Source of the DNA: Acidobacteriota bacterium
GTDB taxonomy: Bacteria > Acidobacteriota > Blastocatellia > Pyrinomonadales > Pyrinomonadaceae
Assembly: GCA_023389035.1 (NCBI GenBank)
Contig: JAEWFC010000030.1
Span: forward strand, 496,001-560,000
Reading direction: 5' to 3'
Length of the DNA: 64,000 nt
Shown here piece by piece: positions 24,308 to 30,781 of this stretch. The translations under genes were made by a program, and so were the position numbers. Position 1 is the stretch's first letter. The number at the start of each line of letters is the position of its first letter. The notes below the pieces were generated by a model. That model had not been told where the DNA came from. It saw nothing but the letters and a program-made list of their open reading frames with translations, and searched no databases.

Positions 24308-24402
24308 GCCTTGCTCTTCGCGACGAATGAACGGCCTGATCGATGAGATCCGCAGGGTTTTCTCCAACCTAATTCAGGCGATGATCTGCAGGAAAACCGA
24401 AA

Positions 24403-24608
24403 TTGTCGCGTGACAAAAGAAAAATGTCTGCTAACAATTTCAATTTGTTGCGTAACAAATGTAATTTGTGACGTGACAAAAGCAATTTGTCTGGTGACAA
24501 ATGTAATTTGTCTCGTGACAAAAGCAATTTGTCTGGTGACAAAAGCAATTTGTTGCGTGACAAAAGTAATTTATCTCGTGACAAAAACCATTTGTCTGCT
24601 AACAAAAC
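24403..24608. repeat. 21-bp tandem array 1 (ten TGACAAA-core units)
   Basis: The core TGACAAA/TAACAAA begins at 24411, 24432, 24453, 24474, 24495, 24516, 24537, 24558, 24579 and 24600, always 21 bp apart (copy 2 is TAACAAT). A typical unit is TGACAAAAGCAATTTGTCTGG. TTTGTC and GACAAA facing each other make each junction an imperfect palindrome. Several frames on both strands stay open across the array only because 21 is divisible by three; heptad peptides such as NLSRDKS are not taken as real protein. It fills most of the 359-bp gap between phhA and the next gene. The same family occurs at 55028-55229. Confidence 0.93.
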
Positions 24609-24666
24609 CGAAAATTCTCGAATACAGAACGCACGGTCACACCATTTTCCGGAGGCAAAAAGACAT

Positions 24667-25098
24667 ATGTTTATACGTGTAACTATAATGATCGCAACGT
24701 TTCTCTTCATTTTGCCCACAGTGTCGGCCCAATCCGTTTATAAGCCCGAACGAGATTCGGCTGAACGCAAGGCGATCCTGGCTGCTTTGCGTGTTCCGGT
24801 TGAAAAGGATTTTAAGCAAAAGATCGTGTTCGTCATCGATACCTTCAACTCGAACGGCAACTGGGCATATATCAGCGGATCACCGAAATCGCCAGGCGGC
24901 GGAGATCCGAACCTCAGAGGTACCAAGTTCGCGGAGTACGAGGACGCGTACGACCACAACTTCTTCGGCCTGCTTCGAAAGACCGGCGGGAAATGGCGTG
25001 TCGTGACCTACGCGATCGGGTGCACAGACGTGTGCTGGCTAGATTGGGCAGAGACGCATCGGGCTCCGAAGGCGATCTTCCCGCGCACTGATTGGTAG
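24667..25098 (+). CDS. Small secreted protein of unknown function
   Basis: 143 residues from the ATG at 24667, which has GGAGG 11 bases upstream; longer versions would only read through the 21-bp array. Signal peptide MFIRVTIMIATFLFILPTVSA, then a compact domain with 'IDTFNSNGNWAYISG', 'NLRGTKFAEYEDAY', 'LRKTGGKWRVVTYAIGCTDVCW' and a single Cys pair that could form a disulfide (CTDVC). The pattern 'LLRKTGGKWRV' recalls NTF2-like or DUF-type small secreted domains, but I do not recognise the family. The periplasmic location is inferred. Confidence 0.8.
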   Translation: MFIRVTIMIATFLFILPTVSAQSVYKPERDSAERKAILAALRVPVEKDFKQKIVFVIDTFNSNGNWAYISGSPKSPGGGDPNLRGTKFAEYEDAYDHNFFGLLRKTGGKWRVVTYAIGCTDVCWLDWAETHRAPKAIFPRTDW

Positions 25099-25279
25099 CC
25101 GCGGGCTTCGGCTCACTTTACGCAATCGAAACTATCGATGTGGCGGCGACCGCAGCAAGCGCTAAGATAATAGTCGTTATCAAAAGATAAAGATCTGTCG
25201 AGCAGACGGAGCAGCTCGAGATCATTGACGCGAGGTTGGTCGTAAGCAGGCGATCGATGCTGAGCCAAAAGGCTAAACC

Positions 25280-25792
25280 ATGAAAAAGAACGACATCCTC
25301 TGGAAGCTAGGCTATCTTGCCATCACCGGCGGCGTCTTTATGATCGACCAGGTGACAAAGGCCTGGGCGGTCCGGCGTCTGCGCTTCGGTGAGGACATGC
25401 CGATCATTCCGGGGTTCTTAAATTTTGCTTACGCACAGAATACGGGCGTCGCCTTTTCAATGCTCGACGACCACGGTGACACAGGGCGCTGGGGTTTGTC
25501 GGCTGTGGCAACTATCGCCGGTGTTCTCGTTCTATATTTTTTCTGGAAGACACCGCGTTCCGATGACCGCATTTTAGGTGCTCTAGCTTTACTGCTCGCA
25601 GGCATCATAGGTAACGTTACCGATCGGCTCAGGCTTGGTTTCGTGGTGGATTTTATCGACGTTCAGTTCGGGTCGTGGCATTATCCGACCTTCAACGTCG
25701 CCGATATGGCGATCGTGATCGGAGCGGGCCTGTTGATCATCGATATGTTCATGACGAAAAAGAGCGAGAAGCCGGAAGCAGAAAGCAAGTAG
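25280..25792 (+). CDS. lspA: Lipoprotein signal peptidase (signal peptidase II)
   Basis: Removes signal peptides from diacylglyceryl-modified prolipoproteins in the inner membrane. 170 residues, four TM helices, with 'YAQNTGVAFSM', 'GNVTDRLRLGFVVDFIDV' and 'FNVADMAIVIG'; the aspartyl dyad is Asp115 and Asp142. It is followed, one small gene later, by lgt, the preceding enzyme in lipoprotein maturation. The last codons lie within the left arm of an inverted repeat (25767-25780). Confidence 0.97.
   Translation: MKKNDILWKLGYLAITGGVFMIDQVTKAWAVRRLRFGEDMPIIPGFLNFAYAQNTGVAFSMLDDHGDTGRWGLSAVATIAGVLVLYFFWKTPRSDDRILGALALLLAGIIGNVTDRLRLGFVVDFIDVQFGSWHYPTFNVADMAIVIGAGLLIIDMFMTKKSEKPEAESK
25767..25780. 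repeat. Left arm of 14-bp inverted repeat enclosing the four-helix-bundle gene
   Basis: AGAAGCCGGAAGCA here is the exact complement of TGCTTCCGGCTTCT at 26194-26207; degenerate GAAGC(A)AG motifs extend both arms. This arm overlaps the 3' end of lspA. Confidence 0.8.
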
Positions 25793-25796
25793 GAAG

Positions 25797-26156
25797 ATGC
25801 CGGCACGAAGTTTTGAGGATGTCGAGATCTGGCAGAAGTCACACGCCTTTGTGTTGGAGATATACCGTTTCTCCGAAAATTTTCCGAAGCATGAGCAATA
25901 CGGACTGACTTCACAGTTGCGGCGGGCAGCCGTATCAATTCCGGCGAATTTTGCCGAGGGGTTCGGTAAAGCGACAAAACCCGATAAATTGCGTTTTTAT
26001 GGAATGTCCTATGGCTCGTTGGAGGAGTGCCGCTATTACCTCATACTTGTACGAGATCTTGGTTACGGCGATACGTCGAATTTGAGGACAATGCTTGATG
26101 AGATAGGCCGTATGCTCGGAAGTTATATGCGAACCATCAGAGCTGATATCAGGTGA
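25797..26156 (+). CDS. Four-helix-bundle protein (23S rRNA intervening-sequence protein family)
   Basis: 119 residues typical of the S23/IVP family: 'SFEDVEIWQKSHAFVLEIYRF', 'FPKHEQYGLTSQLRRAAVSIPANFAEG' and 'SYGSLEECRYYLILVRDL'. The family is known from ORFs inside 23S rRNA intervening sequences and also occurs free; its biochemical role is not established. It begins 4 bp after the lspA stop and separates lspA from lgt. It is bracketed by a GC-containing inverted repeat (arms 25767-25780 and 26194-26207), which suggests a mobile unit rather than a native member of the lipoprotein operon. Confidence 0.92.
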   Translation: MPARSFEDVEIWQKSHAFVLEIYRFSENFPKHEQYGLTSQLRRAAVSIPANFAEGFGKATKPDKLRFYGMSYGSLEECRYYLILVRDLGYGDTSNLRTMLDEIGRMLGSYMRTIRADIR

Positions 26157-26181
26157 AAAGCGTAAAGCTTCATCCCGTTGA

Positions 26182-26214
26182 CTTCTGGCTTCTTGCTTCC
26201 GGCTTCTTGCTTCT
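26182..26214. repeat. Right arm region: CTTCTGGCTTCTTGCTTCC-type repeat before lgt
   Basis: A pyrimidine-rich repeat, with GGCTTCTTGCTTC present twice in tandem. It contains TGCTTCCGGCTTCT (26194-26207), complementary to the arm at 25767. It ends just before the lgt start at 26221 and leaves lgt without an obvious purine-rich RBS. Confidence 0.8.
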
Positions 26215-26220
26215 TTTTAC

Positions 26221-27030
26221 ATGTATCCCGAACTTTTCCGCATTGGCGATTTTCCCGTGACCGCGTACGGCCTTTGGCTGGCGGTGGGGATGTTGGTCGC
26301 GCTTTATACGGCGTCAAGGCTCGCGGCGAGCGACGGGCTCCCGCGTGATCGGTTTTACGATCTCGGGCTTTGGACACTGGTCGGCGGCCTGCTCGGGTCG
26401 AAGATATTGATGTTCTTCGTCGACCCGAACGTCTCGCTGTTTTCACTCGATTTCCTGCGGAGCGGCGGCGTAGTTTTCGGCGGCATCATCGGCGGCTTTC
26501 TGACCGTTGCAGTGCTCGTTCGGTACTACAAGCTTCCCTTTTGGAAAGCGGCAGATGCCCTGGCGCCGGCCGTCGCATTAGGGCAGGCGTTTGGAAGACA
26601 AGGCTGCTTTGCTGCGGGCTGCTGCTGGGGAAAGCCGACGGATTGGTTTTGGGGCGTGCACTTTACCGAGGCCGGCCATGAATACACGGGCGTTCCCATC
26701 TACGGGCCGGATGCCAGCGAGCTTTTTCTTCATCCGACGCAGCTCATCGAATCGTTTACGATGCTCGCGGTCTTCGGCTTTCTCTTTTGGCTGCACCGGC
26801 GAAAGAAGTTCGATGGCCAGGTACTGATCGCCTACGGCATTATCTATTCGATTTTTCGTTTCTCGATCGAGTTCATCCGCGATGACCCACGCGGCGACCT
26901 TTTCGGGCTGACCACCTTGACCGGACTCTCGACCTCACAGCTCGTCGCCCTGTTTGTCGCTGCCGTCTGTATCGTATTCATGGTCCTTCGTCTACGAAAG
27001 ACCGGCAGTGAGCCGGAACCGCAAACCTAA
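26221..27030 (+). CDS. lgt: Phosphatidylglycerol-prolipoprotein diacylglyceryl transferase
   Basis: First enzyme of lipoprotein maturation: transfers diacylglycerol from phosphatidylglycerol to the lipobox cysteine. 269 residues, about seven TM helices. Diagnostic: 'ITAYGLWLAVG'-type start (FPVTAYGLWLAVG), 'GGLLGSKI', 'SGGVVFGGIIGG', 'GQAFGRQGCFAAGCCWG' and 'HPTQLIES'. The Lgt signature arginine/glycine motif and the Pro-Thr-Gln motif are intact. ATG at 26221 directly after the CTTCTTGC repeat. Works with lspA upstream. Confidence 0.96.
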   Translation: MYPELFRIGDFPVTAYGLWLAVGMLVALYTASRLAASDGLPRDRFYDLGLWTLVGGLLGSKILMFFVDPNVSLFSLDFLRSGGVVFGGIIGGFLTVAVLVRYYKLPFWKAADALAPAVALGQAFGRQGCFAAGCCWGKPTDWFWGVHFTEAGHEYTGVPIYGPDASELFLHPTQLIESFTMLAVFGFLFWLHRRKKFDGQVLIAYGIIYSIFRFSIEFIRDDPRGDLFGLTTLTGLSTSQLVALFVAAVCIVFMVLRLRKTGSEPEPQT

Positions 27031-27060
27031 GGCGCCAATAAGAATTTCTTAGATCCGATC

Positions 27061-28056
27061 TTGTCTGAAGACTCCAGTCTTAGCTTTACGATCACCGCTG
27101 ATGACGGCGGCAAAAGGCTCGATGCGTTCTTAGCGGAGCGCATCGAGGATTGGTCGCGGTCGCGGCTGCAGCGTTTGATCGCAGATGGCGACGTGCTGGT
27201 AAACGAAAAACCCGCAAAGCCCTCGTACAAGCTGCGCGCAGGCGATGAGGTAGACGTCGATCTGGTCGAGGCTCCGACCGCGGTCTTTGAAGCCGAGAAC
27301 ATTCCGCTTGATATAGTGTTCGAGGATGAGTTCCTGGCAGTGATCAACAAGCCCGCGGGAATGGTCGTTCATCCCGGAGCCGGAAACAGCAGCGGAACGC
27401 TGGCAAACGCGATCGCCTGGCATTTTCAAATGCAGAGGCCCGCGCGTGAGCAAGGGCTTGACCAACAAGTTGACATTTACGCCAAGGCTTCTTCAAGCGG
27501 AGACCGCGTCGGAATCGTTCACCGCCTGGATAAAGAAACATCAGGGCTGATCGTCGTTGCTAAGGACGAGGAGACGCACGAGCTCTTATCAAATCAATTT
27601 CGCGACCGTGTCGTCACCAAGCAATATGTCACGCTCGTGCACGGCAGCCCGCGTGAGAATTCGGGGACCATTGTTCGCCCGATGGCTCGCGACCGCTGGC
27701 ATCGGACGAAAATGACGGTTGCCGCCAACGGCCGCAACGCCCTGACAATGTGGAAGGTCCGCCAGCGATTCGAAAAATTCACGCTGCTTGAGATTGAGAT
27801 CAAGACCGGCCGCACACACCAGATCCGCGTCCACCTCGCCTCGATCAATCACCCCGTCGTCGGCGACGCTACCTACAACGAAGGCCGCGACAACACCATC
27901 GCCGATCACGGAATAAAAAAAGCGGTCGAAAGGCTCGGCCGTTTCTTCCTCCACGCGGAACATCTCGCCTTCACTCACCCGCACACCGGCGAACGCATCG
28001 CTCTCAGTTGCGATCTACCCAAAGAGCTAAAAGATCTGCTCACTCAGCTACCGTGA
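27061..28056 (+). CDS. rluD: RluD/RluA-family 23S rRNA pseudouridine synthase
   Basis: 331 residues with a TTG start at 27061 (MSEDSSLSFTITADDGGKRLD). S4 RNA-binding domain at ~18-75 ('KRLDAFLAERIEDWSRSRLQRLIADGDVLVN'), then the catalytic core with 'INKPAGMVVHPGAGN' and 'GIVHRLDKETSGLIVVAK', catalytic Asp157. 'GRTHQIRVHLA' is the usual family motif near 260. A 15-residue insert before the catalytic motif (around 'QQVDIYAKASSSGD') is longer than usual. The precise target uridine is inferred from the S4-containing RluD type. Confidence 0.94.
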   Translation: MSEDSSLSFTITADDGGKRLDAFLAERIEDWSRSRLQRLIADGDVLVNEKPAKPSYKLRAGDEVDVDLVEAPTAVFEAENIPLDIVFEDEFLAVINKPAGMVVHPGAGNSSGTLANAIAWHFQMQRPAREQGLDQQVDIYAKASSSGDRVGIVHRLDKETSGLIVVAKDEETHELLSNQFRDRVVTKQYVTLVHGSPRENSGTIVRPMARDRWHRTKMTVAANGRNALTMWKVRQRFEKFTLLEIEIKTGRTHQIRVHLASINHPVVGDATYNEGRDNTIADHGIKKAVERLGRFFLHAEHLAFTHPHTGERIALSCDLPKELKDLLTQLP

Positions 28057-28400
28057 CCGGACGAAAGGTCGGGAGTATGTTTCTCTCCATGCGCGATAAG
28101 CGCAACCACAGGCAGAAACACGACCGGTAGGGAGTGTGTCCCTCAATGTGCGATAAGTGCAACCGCAGGCAGAAACACGACCGATAGGGAGTGTGTCCCT
28201 CAATGCGCGATCAGCTCAACCAGGCAGAAACACGACGGAAGGGAGTGTGTCTTCTAATGTGCGATTAGCGCAACCGCAGGCAGAAACACGACCGGCAGGG
28301 TGTGTGTTCCTCAATGCGCGATAAGCGCAACCACAGGCAGAAACACGTCCGATAGGGACTGTGTCTCTCAGTATGGAATAATATCGACATCTGACACCCT
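28057..28400. repeat. 57-bp tandem repeat with two conserved hairpins per unit
   Basis: Five copies; the landmark GGCAGAAACACG starts near 28111, 28168, 28223, 28279 and 28336 (period 55-57 bp). Each unit holds TGCGC-GATAA-GCGCA and, further on, AGGGA-GTGTG-TCCCT, both hairpins; changes in several copies keep pairing through G-T pairs. This fills the 373-bp space between rluD and the hexosaminidase gene. No coding frame fits. It may act as a terminator or RNA-stability element, or be a selfish repeat. Confidence 0.88.
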
Positions 28401-28429
28401 CGCTACTGCTCGGGTTTCCGCCTTTAATT

Positions 28430-30718
28430 ATGAAAACTCTCTTCGCTGCCGTCGTGCTATCGCTAACGCTCGTGCCGTTCACATCTGCCCAGTCGGGTGA
28501 AATTAACATCATTCCCAGACCAAAGTCGATAAAACGGACTTACCAAGGTGAATTTATCATCGACAAGAATACATCGTTGATGGCACGAGGTCCGGTTGAG
28601 CGAGGTATCGCTGAAGAATTTCGCAAATACCTAGCGGCCAACTACGGTATCAGTCCTAATATCGTTACACGGGCCAAGAAGAACTATGTTGCGTTCGGTG
28701 TGCCCGACGACTACACGACGGCGAAGGTAGGATATCAGCTAAGAGTGGAGCGCGACTTTGCATCCGTTACCGCAACCAGTTCGGCCGGTATGTATTACGG
28801 AATGCAATCGCTGATCCAACTACTCCCGATGCAGAAGAGTTCACCGGTTTCGATCCCGGTCGTGTACATCGAGGATGAAGCTCGCTTCCGCTACCGCGGA
28901 ATGCATCTCGACGTTTCGCGCCACTTCCAGCCGGTCGAGTTCATCAAGCGGTACATCGACCAGATGGCGCAGTATAAGTTCAATTATTTTCACTGGCATT
29001 TAACGGACGATCAAGGGTGGCGGATCGAGATCAAGAAGTACCCAAAGCTCACGACCGTCGGGCAGTATCGCAGCGAGTCGCACGAAGGTTCGTACTCGAC
29101 GATCTTCAAGGGCGACGGCCGTCCTGTTGAAGGCTTTTACACGCAGGATCAGATCCGCGAGGTCGTCGCATACGCAAAAGAACGGCACATCACCGTGATC
29201 CCGGAGATCGAACTCCCCGGCCACGCGTCCGCCGCACTCGCGGCATATCCTGAGCTGGGAAAAGGCTGCGCGGCGCCCGATTACAAATTCGAAGTCAAGA
29301 AGACCTGGGGCATTTTCAAAGAAGTGTTCTGCCCGACCGACGAGACCTTCAAATTCCTCGAAGACGTGCTCGACGAAACCATCAAGCTTTTCCTTGATTC
29401 ACCCTACATCCACATCGGCGGCGACGAGGTGCTGAAAGACTATTGGAAAGAATCTGCGTTCGTCCAAGACCTTAAGAAACGCGAGAATCTGAAAGACGAA
29501 CATGAGGTGCAATCGTATTTCATTCGCCGCATAGCTAAATTCGTTGATTCCAAGGGTAAAAAGATCATCGGATGGGACGAGATACTCGATGGCGGCATCG
29601 CTCCGAACGCCACCGTCATGAGCTGGCGCGGAATGCGCGGCGGCATCGCTGCGGCAAAGGCCGGACACGATGTGATAATGACGCCGACCGATTTCGTGTA
29701 TTTCGATTACGGCCAAGGCGACCCGGCATACGAACCGCTCAACATAGGCAGTTACGTTCCGCTCGCAAAGGTTTACTCGTTCGAGCCAGTTCCGCCTGAG
29801 CTTACCGCCGAAGAAGCAAAATACATCCTCGGCGGACAAGCCAACATCTGGACCGAATACATCGAAACGCCGCAGCAGGTCGAATATATGGCATTCCCGC
29901 GAATGCTCGCCTTGGCAGAGGTGCTTTGGTCAAAGAAAGAAGATCGCAATTTCGATGATTTCAAACGGAGGCTAAATGCGATATTGCCCCGGCTTGATAA
30001 GCAAGGCGTGAACTACCGCATTCCCGAACCCGGCGGTTTGCATAATGTCGTTGCGGAAAATGAAAAGGTTTCGATTGAACTAAAACCCGCGCCGGGAACG
30101 CGGGTGCTTTACACAACCGACGGTTCAACCCCGAACGATTCTTCGTCGGTTTACACGAAGCCGATCGAAATGACGTTGAGCGAAGGCGAGATCAAAATGC
30201 TGAAAACAGTTGTCGTGAATTCGATTGGACGAAAGAGCGTGGTGTACGCGGCAACGATCGTTCGAGGAACGATGCGTGAACCGGATCAAACGGACGCGAG
30301 CAAGCCCGGTTTGAACTATGAACTGTTCATCCCCGCCGGTGACGGTTCCGGCGAGGGCGAAAAGATCACCGGCGAAACGCGATCGACGAATCTCAACCAA
30401 TTCGCCCAGCGATTCGATCTGAAAAAAGCGTTTGCCGTAACATTCGACGGATATTTCCGCGCGCCCGAAGATGGCGTTTATGAATTTCAAGTAGATTCGA
30501 CATGGGACACGACGATCTTGCTCGGCGACAGGAAGATGATCGACGATGCGGGCACAATAGACCGAAAAGTTCGGTCGGCCATCGTCCCGCTGAAAGCCGG
30601 TCTGCACAAAATGTCTTTACGATACAATCATCGCGGCGGCGAACCGCATTTCCGCTTTCGATGGGGCATCAAAGGCCGCGGCCTGACCCAGGCATGGGGC
30701 GGCGAATTTGTCCATTAA
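28430..30718 (+). CDS. Secreted beta-N-acetylhexosaminidase (GH20) with C-terminal PA14-type domain
   Basis: 762 residues. Signal peptide MKTLFAAVVLSLTLVPFTSA. GH20b-like N-terminal domain (~25-150), then the GH20 barrel: 'RYRGMHLDVSRHF', 'KFNYFHWHLTDDQGWRIEIKKYP' and the catalytic Asp332-Glu333 in HIGGDEV. It cleaves terminal GlcNAc/GalNAc by substrate-assisted catalysis. A chitobiase-like C-terminal Ig domain (~540-615, 'VLYTTDGSTPNDSS') and a PA14-like carbohydrate-binding domain (~640-762, 'FDGYFRAPEDGVYEFQVDS') follow. Paired with the GH92 mannosidase downstream, which suggests breakdown of N-glycan-like or fungal glycoprotein material. Confidence 0.95.
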   Translation: MKTLFAAVVLSLTLVPFTSAQSGEINIIPRPKSIKRTYQGEFIIDKNTSLMARGPVERGIAEEFRKYLAANYGISPNIVTRAKKNYVAFGVPDDYTTAKVGYQLRVERDFASVTATSSAGMYYGMQSLIQLLPMQKSSPVSIPVVYIEDEARFRYRGMHLDVSRHFQPVEFIKRYIDQMAQYKFNYFHWHLTDDQGWRIEIKKYPKLTTVGQYRSESHEGSYSTIFKGDGRPVEGFYTQDQIREVVAYAKERHITVIPEIELPGHASAALAAYPELGKGCAAPDYKFEVKKTWGIFKEVFCPTDETFKFLEDVLDETIKLFLDSPYIHIGGDEVLKDYWKESAFVQDLKKRENLKDEHEVQSYFIRRIAKFVDSKGKKIIGWDEILDGGIAPNATVMSWRGMRGGIAAAKAGHDVIMTPTDFVYFDYGQGDPAYEPLNIGSYVPLAKVYSFEPVPPELTAEEAKYILGGQANIWTEYIETPQQVEYMAFPRMLALAEVLWSKKEDRNFDDFKRRLNAILPRLDKQGVNYRIPEPGGLHNVVAENEKVSIELKPAPGTRVLYTTDGSTPNDSSSVYTKPIEMTLSEGEIKMLKTVVVNSIGRKSVVYAATIVRGTMREPDQTDASKPGLNYELFIPAGDGSGEGEKITGETRSTNLNQFAQRFDLKKAFAVTFDGYFRAPEDGVYEFQVDSTWDTTILLGDRKMIDDAGTIDRKVRSAIVPLKAGLHKMSLRYNHRGGEPHFRFRWGIKGRGLTQAWGGEFVH

Positions 30719-30743
30719 GGAGCGTGAACACTTTTGTCCGCAA
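30719..30743. repeat. Degenerate half-copy of the GCGGACA/TGTCCGC palindromic element
   Basis: GGAGCGTGAACACTTTTGTCCGC directly after the hexosaminidase stop resembles the right-hand end of the element inside the GH92 gene, with the first arm decayed (GCGTGAACA for GCGGACA). Confidence 0.6.
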
Positions 30744-30781
30744 GGTCGCGTAGCGAACTGAAATTAAGAATCGAACCACGA

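Noticed and set aside
24403..24608. CRISPR array
   Set aside because: Units are contiguous at 21 bp with no unique spacers, and there are no cas genes.
24369..24719. Heptad-repeat proteins encoded across array 1, both strands
   Set aside because: A 21-bp period keeps several frames open by arithmetic; no RBS, and the real gene starts at 24667.
28057..28400. CRISPR array or coding region
   Set aside because: The whole 57-bp unit repeats, no variable spacers; frames are broken and hairpins explain the conservation.
30734..30781. Upstream TTG start for the GH92 gene
   Set aside because: It lies in a degenerate palindromic repeat and would precede the signal peptide with a charged stretch; ATG 30782 fits better.
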